Shown: positions 1 to 5,918 of the stretch, piece by piece
Position numbering within the stretch: position 1 is the stretch's first letter
How the letters are laid out: every line of letters starts with the position of its first letter
DNA from: an uncultured Clostridia bacterium
Lineage (GTDB): Bacteria; Bacillota; Clostridia; Oscillospirales; CAG-272
DNA length: 6,618 nt
Direction: 5' to 3'
NCBI GenBank assembly: GCA_937914815.1
Contig: CALDMI010000228.1
Coordinates: 1 to 6,618, forward strand
Notes under the pieces: generated by a model
Databases searched by the model: none
Told to the model about the DNA's origin: nothing
The model's input: the letters and a program-made list of their open reading frames with translations, nothing else
Made by a program: the position numbers and the translations under genes

Positions 1-532
1 TCTCGGGGAACCGATTTCATGGTTTCGCGGCGTTTGCGTTATTCTTATAACGGTCGGTATTTACGTTATGATTGAAAAAAAGAGCGGGGAGAAGGATAAA
101 AAAACAAAAAAATCTTGGTTGGTTTACGCCGCTCTTTCCGCGGTATTTGCCGCGCTGACCTCGATTCTCGGAAAAATAGGAATAACTGATGTGGAGTCAA
201 ATCTCGGCACGATGATACGCACTGCCGTTGTGCTCGTCATGTCGTGGGTTATGGTACTCGTCACCGGGGAAGGCGGGGAATTGCGCGGCGTTTCCCTGAA
301 AGAGCTGGCGTTCATATGCCTGTCCGGGGTGGCAACCGGTGCGTCATGGCTGTGCTACTACAAGGCTTTACAAAACGGACCAGCGAGTGTGGTTGTTCCG
401 ATAGACAAGCTCAGTATACTTATTACCGTCGCATTTTCTTATTTTGTTTTCGGCGAGAAGCTTTCGCGCAAGGCGGTTGTCGGGCTGATTATGGTGGTTA
501 CCGGCACGCTCGCCATGCTTATCAATATATGA
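1..532 (+). CDS. EamA/DMT-family transporter, C-terminal part (5' end outside window)
   Basis: This is a multi-pass inner-membrane protein of the drug/metabolite transporter superfamily; the substrate cannot be told. The frame is open from base 2 (first full codon) to the TGA at 530-532, giving 176 visible residues. Residues 1-23 (LGEPISWFRG then a hydrophobic stretch) align position for position with residues near the end (FGEKLSRKAV onward). Both match the closing helix of an EamA unit, so the window holds the end of a first EamA repeat, a Lys-rich cytoplasmic linker (about residues 24-39), then a full second repeat of about five helices. The second repeat has the family's conserved SWLCYYKAL and VVPIDKLS stretches. 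The ATG at 68 was not used as the start: it lies inside this repeat pattern and no convincing Shine-Dalgarno precedes it. A full-length protein near 300 residues is expected from two-repeat relatives. Single-repeat relatives of about 140 residues exist, so a short form starting at 68 is the alternative. Confidence 0.85.
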   Translation, partial: LGEPISWFRGVCVILITVGIYVMIEKKSGEKDKKTKKSWLVYAALSAVFAALTSILGKIGITDVESNLGTMIRTAVVLVMSWVMVLVTGEGGELRGVSLKELAFICLSGVATGASWLCYYKALQNGPASVVVPIDKLSILITVAFSYFVFGEKLSRKAVVGLIMVVTGTLAMLINI

Positions 533-544
533 GATTGCCGTCAT

Positions 545-591
545 AAAAAACAAAAACACTGCCGGGGGCACATAATATGTGCCCCCGGCAG
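545..591 (-). terminator. Intrinsic terminator of the ADP-ribosylglycohydrolase gene
   Basis: A perfect 15-bp inverted repeat (559-573 with 577-591, arms CTGCCGGGGGCACAT and its complement) closes on a 3-nt loop. Read on the minus strand it is followed at once by TGTTTTTGTTTTTT (558-545). It starts 31 nt past the stop codon at 623. On the plus strand the hairpin lacks a following U-tract, so it would end the EamA transcript poorly, if at all. Confidence 0.92.
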
Positions 592-622
592 CCTTGCTGT
601 CCGGTTGAATTTAACCTTTATT

Positions 623-2080
623 TTAGCCGAGGAGGACGAGCGAGACATAGCCCGGTGTGGGTCTGCCGGTCGTTATTACCTCCACTACTATTCTGTTCTC
701 CGGCTCGACGTGCTCGGGCGCGGTGATTGTAAAGGTGACCTCCTCCGTCGCGGGGTTATGCGCGTTGAAGTGAGTGAGGCGGACGGAGTTCTTGCCCTCG
801 ACGGTAAAGCCCTCGGGGGTGAGCCAGTTCAGCGAGATGAAGTACGGGGAGTTGCCGTATACCTTCCAGTTGTTGTCGAAACGGAGTGTGACCTTCTTCT
901 GTCCTCCTGGCAGGATGTCCGGCGCGCCGTCCCAGATTGCGGTAACGGTGCAGAATCCGAGCTCGGTGGTGAAGGAGTAGGGGAGCAGGCGGGAGAGTGC
1001 GGTCTTTGTGTCGCTGTCCTTCATATACTCCTCCGCGATGTCGGCGGGGATCTCGTCCTCTCCGTCTGTGAGGGCTACGCGGTCGCCGCCGCAGGTGAGC
1101 ATGACGGGTGTCTGACGGACTACTCTGTCGGTCAGGGCTACGCAGGTCTTAGGCGGGTTGAGCCCGGTCGCACGGTTCAGGGAGATTGTGATTATGTTGT
1201 CACCGAGGTAAGCGCGCCAGTCGGAGGGGATTCCGGCAGTGCCGCCGATTATACCGAGCGTCGCGCCGACGGTCGCGCCGGTGCAGTCGGTGTCGTCGCC
1301 GCAGTTTATGGCATATATCATAGACTTCTTGAAATCGCCCTCGCCGTATACAAGTCCGAGGACGGTGTACGCGACGTTGGAGGGAGACTCAAACCAGCCG
1401 TCTCCGATGTCGGAGTTGAGCTCAAGTATCGTTTTGCATGCCTCAACCGGTGTGAGCCCCTTGTTGTAGCACTCGATAACCTTCGTGACAGACTGCCATA
1501 CGCGGGAGGTCTCGGGTATCTGGGTGAGAGCTATGTCTATGCACTTTCTGACATCCGGGACGGCGTATGCGGCGGACTGCATAGCCGCGACAAACGCGGC
1601 GGCTATCGTGCCCTCTCCCGCGCCGTGGTCGACCTTCGCATCCTCGATGGCGTACTTCGCGGCGAGAGCCGGAGACGCCGGGGCGAGAGACGCCCATATC
1701 TCGGTTCTTATCCACGCGCCGTTGGAGTCTCTCCAGTTGTTCATATAGTCGCCGGAGAGCGGAGCCTGAAGCCCGCGGGTGAGATTCGTCTTGCCGAGAC
1801 CGTATTCGTTCCAGTAGGGAACTATGTAGCTTATCCAGAACTCGCTGAGCTTCTTGCAGTCGAGACCGTAGGGTCCTATGTTTTCGACGGCGTGGAGCCA
1901 GACGAGCTGGAGGTCGAGGTCATCGTTCGGGAGGACCTCTCCGGGATCTGTGACAAAGCCTTTTATATCATGCATGACACGGCTGCCCTCGTACGGGGTA
2001 CCCATCGTGCCGCCGATGTTCTTGCCTATGAAGCAGGCATAGACCTTATCGCGGAATTTTTCTCTGTTGAGTTTAAGCAT
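623..2080 (-). CDS. ADP-ribosylglycohydrolase family protein with C-terminal beta-rich domain
   Basis: A 485-residue protein of the ADP-ribosylglycohydrolase (ARH/DraG, PF03747-type) fold, which hydrolyses ADP-ribose or related N/O-glycosidic bonds using paired Mg ions. No signal peptide is visible, so it is probably cytoplasmic. Motifs in order: a Gly-rich helix with GTPYEG (E31), N52-D53-D54-L-D56 in place of the usual TDDT, HGAGEG at 152-157, and G261-D-D263-T-D265-C266 followed by a small-residue helix, matching the family's GGDTDT signature. The acidic ligands (E31, D53, D54, D263, D265) are kept, but the two threonines that usually flank them are Asn and Cys. Residues about 297-370 link to a beta-rich domain (about 375-475) that may be an Ig-like NEW3-type module. 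The frame is open up to 2239, but Met at 2080 is chosen: AGGAGAGG lies 10 nt upstream, conserved sequence begins there, and the longer start lies upstream of the promoter. Substrate unknown; family assignment firm. Confidence 0.93.
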   Translation of the reverse strand: MLKLNREKFRDKVYACFIGKNIGGTMGTPYEGSRVMHDIKGFVTDPGEVLPNDDLDLQLVWLHAVENIGPYGLDCKKLSEFWISYIVPYWNEYGLGKTNLTRGLQAPLSGDYMNNWRDSNGAWIRTEIWASLAPASPALAAKYAIEDAKVDHGAGEGTIAAAFVAAMQSAAYAVPDVRKCIDIALTQIPETSRVWQSVTKVIECYNKGLTPVEACKTILELNSDIGDGWFESPSNVAYTVLGLVYGEGDFKKSMIYAINCGDDTDCTGATVGATLGIIGGTAGIPSDWRAYLGDNIITISLNRATGLNPPKTCVALTDRVVRQTPVMLTCGGDRVALTDGEDEIPADIAEEYMKDSDTKTALSRLLPYSFTTELGFCTVTAIWDGAPDILPGGQKKVTLRFDNNWKVYGNSPYFISLNWLTPEGFTVEGKNSVRLTHFNAHNPATEEVTFTITAPEHVEPENRIVVEVITTGRPTPGYVSLVLLG

Positions 2081-2090
2081 TTTGAATATA

Positions 2091-2098
2091 CCTCTCCT
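2091..2098 (-). promoter_or_regulatory. Shine-Dalgarno site that fixes the ADP-ribosylglycohydrolase start
   Basis: On the minus strand AGGAGAGG lies 10 nt before the ATG at 2080-2078. It decides the start 53 codons downstream of the longest open frame. Confidence 0.88.
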
Positions 2099-2123
2099 GT
2101 TGTGTTTTTTTATCGCCACTTGC

Positions 2124-2152
2124 AGTATAGCATACCGCGAGACGGCAGTCAA
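2124..2152 (-). promoter_or_regulatory. Sigma-70-type promoter of the ADP-ribosylglycohydrolase gene
   Basis: On the minus strand TTGACT (2152-2147) and TATACT (2129-2124) are spaced 17 bp. TGC directly before the -10 makes it an extended -10. Transcription would start near 2117, giving a leader of roughly 37 nt. The promoter sits between the terminator of the upstream lipoprotein gene and this gene, so the two are transcribed independently. Confidence 0.88.
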
Positions 2153-2186
2153 AGTAAAAACGGAGCGAAAACAGATATTTTGTTGT

Positions 2187-2230
2187 AAAAAAGTCTCCGG
2201 CAGGAGGGCGGATACCATACCTGCCGGAGA
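2187..2230 (-). terminator. Intrinsic terminator of the LRR lipoprotein gene
   Basis: An 11-bp perfect inverted repeat (2194-2204 with 2220-2230, arm TCTCCGGCAGG) has a 15-nt loop. On the minus strand it is followed by C and six T (2192-2187), then ACAAC. It begins 21 nt beyond the stop codon at 2252. No T-run follows on the plus strand. Confidence 0.88.
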
Positions 2231-2251
2231 GAGTATCAAAATTTACAACGG

Positions 2252-4555
2252 TCAGCTGTCTGTGCTTTTTTTGAGTGCGTTATCATCTGAATTGTCGGAT
2301 TTGAGATAAGCGACAATTGCTTCGGAATTCGTTACATCAATCGGGTTGCCTTTGGAATCTTTCCACCCCTTAGTATCGGCGAAGGTTATTTCCGTAAGAG
2401 CAGATCCTACAAATGCATGGAAACCGATTTCTGTGACGCTCGCCGGGATATTTATCTTTGTGATGGATGTTCCGCGGAATGCATACCAGTCTATTTCAGT
2501 GAGACTTTCCGGGAGAGTTACGCCGGTAATCGACGAATTCCCGGCGAATACAGAACTCGGAATTTCCGTGACGCCCTCGGGTATGGTTATATTACCGGAG
2601 GCGGATTTCGTGATAAGGAGAATCCGGAGCGCACCCTGATAGACCGAGTCCTTGTCGGTCTGATAGTAGAGGACGCCGTCCCTGACAGTGTATCTTTGGT
2701 TCTCCGGGCTTACAGTCACGGTATTGATGTAATTTGACGATATGGGGAGATCACCTTGCACTTTTGCGCCTATATAGAGCTCCGCAATGTTCGCGCACGT
2801 TTCATTACAGACTGCGATCACGCTGTCAGGTATTGTGAGCTTCGTCATATTCTTTGATACATAACAGATGCGCGTCATATCCTTATCGATAAGGATTCCG
2901 TTTTCGTACTTGAAAGCGTCGGTAAGCACGCGGAAGCTGCCTATGTCGCTCGCCCCATTGCCGAATGCCTGCGTGTGTATGTATCTGACGCTCGCGGGGA
3001 TTATAAATTCGTCGGTACTGTAAGAGCGCGACAGCGCGTAGCGCATTATTCCGACGGTGTCCTCTCTTATCTTTGCGCCGGAGGCGAGCTCATCCGTTGA
3101 GCCTACAAGGAATTTTCCGTTGTAGATAAAGCCGTTTTCTGTCTCGTTGTAAGAAATGTCCGCGAGGTTGCAGCGCTCAAATACCTGTTCGTCAAAGTAG
3201 CGGAGAGAAGCCGGGAGCTTTATGTCGGAGGACGAGAGCTCGCAGGCTATTCCGACGGTCCCCTCACGGATTGTTCCGCCGTTTTTCGCCGAGACAAGCC
3301 ATTTACCGATGTAGATGAGTTCTTTGTATTTGTCCTCGGTTTCAACCTCAGTGCAGTCCATATTGTCGAAATTGCAACGGTCGAAGGCGTAGGAACCTAT
3401 ATATGTGACGCTGTCGGGGATGTTCACGGAGACGAGCGAATAGTTGAACGCATAGTCTGATATACTTACGAGCCCCTCGGGGAGGATTATTTTCTTTGCC
3501 TTGCATATGGGATTACGGTAATCCCCGTTGCCGAGCACCCTTACCTCGCGCCCGAGAATGGTTTTCGGTATCACAATCTCTTCCTCGGTGCAGTTTTCCG
3601 TGTCGTGCCCATCCTTTGCGGTGAGGACGCCGTCGCTCGAGAGGTCAAAGTGGAGGAGACACTTGTATTCGTTTGCGGTTATCTCGCGGAAGGAGTCGCC
3701 CTTCATGGGCTTGACCGTCCCGGCTCCGCGCTCTATAACCTTTGTGCCGATTGCTATATAGCTGTCGGAGGCTACCTTTGAGTAGAGGTCCGCGACGCTT
3801 ATCGGGTCGCGCTCCCATACCGAGAAGGTGGCGAGCTCGCTCCCGAGGGCGGAATAGAGCTTTACCTCTATCTGGTCAAGGATATAGAAATCAATCGTGT
3901 ATCCGCGCAGGAAGGTTCCGTTCCTGTCGTTGAGCTTTATGTAGTAGTAGTTATGCCCGCGCTTCAGCCCGGTTATCGTCTGGCTCGCTACCTCGCTCTT
4001 GTATTCGGAGTCGGAGTAGAGACCCCATACATTGTCGCCGTTTATCTTTATCTCCTTTGTGAGGGAGGTGTATGTGGCTCCCACCATGTCGGAGTAGAAC
4101 TGCGGCTTTATGTAGTTGGTTATGACGCCGTCCGCGTCCTCGAAGTTCTTAAGAGAAAGAAACTCGTCGGAGAAGGTGAGACTTCTTATCGAGTAGACCC
4201 CGTCCGCGACTGTCACGACAGCCTCATAGACGGCAAACTCCGCCTCGACCCCGAGGTCCGGGTCCTTTCCTATGGCGAGGAGGGTTATGTCGTGCTCGCC
4301 CGCTGTGAGATTGAATTTTTTGAGGTCAAACGAGGGCTTCGTTGTCTCCTCGCTCGGCGCCCCGGTGCCGAACTTTCCGTTCAGTACCTCGTATTTTGTG
4401 GCGCGGTTCAGCGCCGTCCATGAGAGTATTCCGTCGTCCGTCACCGCGACGTTCAGAAACTCGTCGCCGTCGACCCCTCCGCCGCCGCAGGAGAAGAGCA
4501 GGAGCGACACGGTAAGGGTAAGGATGAGGAGAATAGATGCGAGAAGCTTTTTCAT
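2252..4555 (-). CDS. Surface lipoprotein with BspA-type leucine-rich repeats
   Basis: A 767-residue secreted, lipid-anchored protein. Residues 1-23 form a lipoprotein signal: two Lys, a long hydrophobic core, and lipobox LFSC with C23 as the lipidated Cys, followed by a Gly run. Residues about 33-118 look like a fibronectin-III/Ig-like unit (GILSWTALNRATKYEV). Residues about 165-228 resemble a cadherin-like beta-sandwich tail (the LKRGHNYYYIKL...GYTIDFYI pattern). From about 325 to 725 come irregular BspA-type LRRs (LRR_5/PF13306-like), each with a core such as LPEGLVSISDYAF, IPDSVTYIGSYAF, IPEGVTEIPSSVF or IPASVTEIGFHAF, interrupted by display segments such as YIGKWLVSAK and YNGKFLVGST followed by IRE[G/D]TVGI. 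The tail W731...DVTNSEAIVAYL is usual after such repeats. The family commonly mediates adhesion or binding at the cell surface, but the ligand here is unknown. Start at 4555 rather than the upstream 4603: it opens the signal peptide, has a well-spaced ribosome site, and 4603 lies upstream of the promoter -10. Confidence 0.93.
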   Translation of the reverse strand: MKKLLASILLILTLTVSLLLFSCGGGGVDGDEFLNVAVTDDGILSWTALNRATKYEVLNGKFGTGAPSEETTKPSFDLKKFNLTAGEHDITLLAIGKDPDLGVEAEFAVYEAVVTVADGVYSIRSLTFSDEFLSLKNFEDADGVITNYIKPQFYSDMVGATYTSLTKEIKINGDNVWGLYSDSEYKSEVASQTITGLKRGHNYYYIKLNDRNGTFLRGYTIDFYILDQIEVKLYSALGSELATFSVWERDPISVADLYSKVASDSYIAIGTKVIERGAGTVKPMKGDSFREITANEYKCLLHFDLSSDGVLTAKDGHDTENCTEEEIVIPKTILGREVRVLGNGDYRNPICKAKKIILPEGLVSISDYAFNYSLVSVNIPDSVTYIGSYAFDRCNFDNMDCTEVETEDKYKELIYIGKWLVSAKNGGTIREGTVGIACELSSSDIKLPASLRYFDEQVFERCNLADISYNETENGFIYNGKFLVGSTDELASGAKIREDTVGIMRYALSRSYSTDEFIIPASVRYIHTQAFGNGASDIGSFRVLTDAFKYENGILIDKDMTRICYVSKNMTKLTIPDSVIAVCNETCANIAELYIGAKVQGDLPISSNYINTVTVSPENQRYTVRDGVLYYQTDKDSVYQGALRILLITKSASGNITIPEGVTEIPSSVFAGNSSITGVTLPESLTEIDWYAFRGTSITKINIPASVTEIGFHAFVGSALTEITFADTKGWKDSKGNPIDVTNSEAIVAYLKSDNSDDNALKKSTDS

Positions 4556-4564
4556 TATCCTTGT

Positions 4565-4570
4565 TCCTTT
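4565..4570 (-). promoter_or_regulatory. Shine-Dalgarno site of the LRR lipoprotein gene
   Basis: On the minus strand AAAGGA lies 9 nt before the ATG at 4555-4553. A second AAGGA only three bases from the ATG is too close to work. The site supports the start at the signal-peptide Met. Confidence 0.78.
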
Positions 4571-4593
4571 CGATATATTTATTTTGCACAACA

Positions 4594-4622
4594 ATTTTAG
4601 CATTATATTAAAAGAATGTCAA
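4594..4622 (-). promoter_or_regulatory. Sigma-70-type promoter of the LRR lipoprotein gene
   Basis: On the minus strand a perfect TTGACA (4622-4617), a 17-bp A/T-rich spacer and TAAAAT (4599-4594) are preceded by TGC, an extended -10. The predicted start near 4587 gives a leader of about 32 nt. It is divergent from the HAD gene promoter, with about 51 bp between the two -35 boxes. A TATAAT within the spacer is too close to the -35 to be the -10. Confidence 0.88.
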
Positions 4623-4673
4623 CACTTTTTGTCTATATAATTCACATACAGGCGCATATCCGGCGGCTTCGGA

Positions 4674-4702
4674 TTGACAAACCGGACGGAATGTGATAGA
4701 AT
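4674..4702 (+). promoter_or_regulatory. Sigma-70-type promoter of the HAD phosphatase gene
   Basis: TTGACA (4674-4679), a 17-bp spacer and TAGAAT (4697-4702) with TGA directly before the -10 (extended -10). Transcription from about 4709 leaves a short leader of about 17 nt before the ATG at 4726. It also rules out the in-frame ATG at 4693, which would lie upstream of the transcript start. Confidence 0.87.
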
Positions 4703-4715
4703 TTATCCCGTATGT

Positions 4716-4719
4716 GAGG
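4716..4719 (+). promoter_or_regulatory. Shine-Dalgarno site of the HAD gene
   Basis: GAGG lies 6 nt before the ATG at 4726 and lies inside the predicted transcript. Together with the promoter it favours 4726 over 4693 as the start. Confidence 0.7.
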
Positions 4720-4725
4720 TTGCTT

Positions 4726-5358
4726 ATGACAGAAAATGTGATATTTGATTTCGGTCAGGTGCTATGCCGGTTTGAGCCGGGGGTGATTGTCTCCGCCACC
4801 TGCCCGGAGGCGACGGGTGGCGAGCGTGAAATACTCTGCCGCGTGGCATTTGACCGCCGCTTCTGGGACAGGCTCGACCGCGGGGAAGAGAACGCGGAGG
4901 TCCTCCCGGATATCTGCGCCGCCCTGCCGGAGTCTCTCCGGGGCTATGCCGGGCGGATTCTCGACGGCTGGATACGGGCTCTACCGGAGATACCCGGCAT
5001 GCGTGTACTGATTTCGCGGCTTCTTTCCGCCGGGGTGCACGTATATCTTCTCTCGGATATATCCCGCCATTTCGCAAGACATGCGAAAGATATACCGATA
5101 CTCCGAGGCTTTTCCGGCATGATTTTTTCCGGCGAGTGGGGGTATACGAAGCCGTCGGAGGAGATATTCCGTGTTCTTATAACGAAATACGGCATAGACC
5201 CCGGAAAAAGCGTCTTTATAGACGACAAGCAGGCGAACGTCGACGGGGCGGCGCGCGCCGGGATTTCGGGCTTCCGCTTTACGGGTGACGCCGGGGGCGT
5301 GTACGATTTTCTGCGTGACAAAATCCCCGCTCTGCGGGCTGATGCAGCTGAAAAATAA
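4726..5358 (+). CDS. HAD-superfamily hydrolase (probable small-molecule phosphatase)
   Basis: A 210-residue cytoplasmic protein of the haloacid dehalogenase superfamily, subfamily IA with an alpha-helical cap, most like the YihX-type sugar-phosphate phosphatases. All four motifs are visible: motif I VIFDFGQVL with nucleophile D8, motif II LLSDIS with S110, motif III Lys in TKPSEEIF (K142), and motif IV FIDDKQANVDGA with D166/D167. The cap is about residues 16-85. Position D+2 is Gly (G10), where classic HAD phosphatases have a general acid/base Asp; the FDxGxV form of motif I is common in the YihX-like branch, so this need not mean inactivity. Length is normal for the family. The start at 4726 is set by the promoter and ribosome site. 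A 31-nt gap leads to the next gene on the same strand with no terminator between, suggesting a two-gene operon. The substrate cannot be deduced. Confidence 0.92.
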   Translation: MTENVIFDFGQVLCRFEPGVIVSATCPEATGGEREILCRVAFDRRFWDRLDRGEENAEVLPDICAALPESLRGYAGRILDGWIRALPEIPGMRVLISRLLSAGVHVYLLSDISRHFARHAKDIPILRGFSGMIFSGEWGYTKPSEEIFRVLITKYGIDPGKSVFIDDKQANVDGAARAGISGFRFTGDAGGVYDFLRDKIPALRADAAEK

Positions 5359-5362
5359 AAAT

Positions 5363-5378
5363 GCGCGGTCTGCCGCGC
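5363..5378 (+). other. GC-rich hairpin just upstream of a ribosome binding site
   Basis: A perfect 6-bp stem GCGCGG / CCGCGC closes on a TCTG loop. It ends immediately before the GGGAG (5379-5383) ribosome site of the 109-residue gene. No U-tract follows, so it is not a terminator. It could shield the 3' end of the HAD coding region, reset translation, or tune access to the site; this is inference only. Confidence 0.5.
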
Positions 5379-5389
5379 GGGAGTGAAAA

Positions 5390-5719
5390 ATGAAAAATTA
5401 CGCTTTGAGATTTCGGTATGTTTATACCTTTTATTCCTTTGACGAGTTCATGGGGTGCGAGGCGATAGACGAGGCGGTAGCCCTCTCGGACAAGACCGTC
5501 CGCTTCACTCTTCATCAGCAGGAGGACAGCTCCTTTACCGTCTCGCCCATGATGTCGGGCGCAACGGGTGAGTACGCCGTCATGACATTCCCGAACAAGG
5601 ATAATCTTGTCCTCCGCCCGGGTGAGGAATATGAGATAGCCTATGACGAGTTCTTTGACTCGATGGGAGACAATAATCATAATGTCTATGAGGGCACCGT
5701 CTGCCTCGAGGAAGTCTGA
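5390..5719 (+). CDS. Hypothetical acidic 109-residue protein
   Basis: I do not recognise this family. The ATG has GGGAG (5379-5383) 6 nt upstream, and the codon pattern matches the neighbouring genes, which supports a real gene. The product has no signal peptide and no membrane segment. It is strongly acidic (20 Asp/Glu against 7 Lys/Arg) and rich in aromatics (17 Phe/Tyr). Alternating hydrophobic stretches (YALRFRYVYTFYSF, KTVRFTL, SFTVSP, YAVMTF) suggest a small beta-rich soluble domain, with an acidic C-terminal half carrying YEIAYDEFFDSMGD. It follows the HAD gene by 31 nt and probably shares its promoter. A bidirectional terminator lies downstream. No function is assigned; a partner or small binding protein for the HAD enzyme is only a guess from position. 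Confidence 0.75.
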   Translation: MKNYALRFRYVYTFYSFDEFMGCEAIDEAVALSDKTVRFTLHQQEDSSFTVSPMMSGATGEYAVMTFPNKDNLVLRPGEEYEIAYDEFFDSMGDNNHNVYEGTVCLEEV

Positions 5720-5839
5720 CGGCGGACACCGGCGCCCCGGCTTTATATCCCGGGTGAAAAGCATGGAGCCAACGCCCGCACAACACCCGAAAAACACCCG
5801 CCGGAAAACAAAAACTCAATAATTCTAAAACACAAAATC

Positions 5840-5902
5840 AAAAAATCCCCGCCGCGACACGCCGTAATCGATACACGGTATGCCGTATGCGGGGATTTTT
5901 TT
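5840..5902. terminator. Bidirectional intrinsic terminator between convergent genes
   Basis: The 7-bp core stem TCCCCGC (5846-5852) pairs with GCGGGGA (5889-5895). An A6 run on one side (5840-5845) and a T7 run on the other (5896-5902) extend it and supply U-tracts in both directions. The 36-nt interior can form a weaker inner stem (5861-5865 with 5875-5879, one G-U). It lies 126 nt past the stop of the small plus-strand gene and 86 nt past the clpB stop, so it probably ends both transcripts. The large interior is unusual for a terminator and lowers certainty a little. Confidence 0.8.
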
Positions 5903-5905
5903 GTC

Positions 5906-5917
5906 AAGATATATCTT
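5906..5917. repeat. Perfect 12-bp palindrome
   Basis: AAGATATATCTT reads the same on both strands, without a loop. It sits between the bidirectional terminator and the longer inverted repeat at 5919-5958. An A/T-rich palindrome of this size may be chance or a dimeric protein site; no gene start lies next to it. Confidence 0.5.
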
Positions 5918-5918
5918 T

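Noticed and set aside
605..2188. A 527-codon plus-strand open frame opposite the glycohydrolase gene
   Set aside because: It is antisense to a gene with clear family motifs, promoter, ribosome site and terminator. Its own product is low in recognisable structure and it lacks a ribosome site. Long antisense frames are expected when third codon positions are G/C-rich.
2081..2239. A 53-residue N-terminal extension of the glycohydrolase
   Set aside because: The longer start lies upstream of the promoter and within the preceding terminator region, and the family's conserved sequence begins only after the Met at 2080.
3953..4423. A 156-codon plus-strand frame within the lipoprotein gene
   Set aside because: It is antisense to well-supported coding sequence, has no ribosome site and no family resemblance.
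2252..4555. Possible tandem DNA repeats or phase-variable tract in the LRR gene
   Set aside because: The repeats are visible only at protein level. I saw no long identical DNA units or homopolymer tracts that would support slippage.
4693..4725. An 11-residue N-terminal extension of the HAD protein from ATG 4693
   Set aside because: That ATG lies in the promoter spacer, upstream of the expected transcription start. Motif I begins right after the Met at 4726.
5279..5797. A 172-codon minus-strand frame opposite the orphan gene
   Set aside because: It overlaps the HAD gene end and the whole 109-residue gene. The plus-strand reading has the ribosome site and operon context, while the minus product is rich in Arg and Pro as expected of a shadow frame.
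5902..5907. Minus-strand TTGACA next to the bidirectional terminator, considered as a promoter -35
   Set aside because: No plausible -10 lies 16-18 bp downstream, and no gene follows in that direction.
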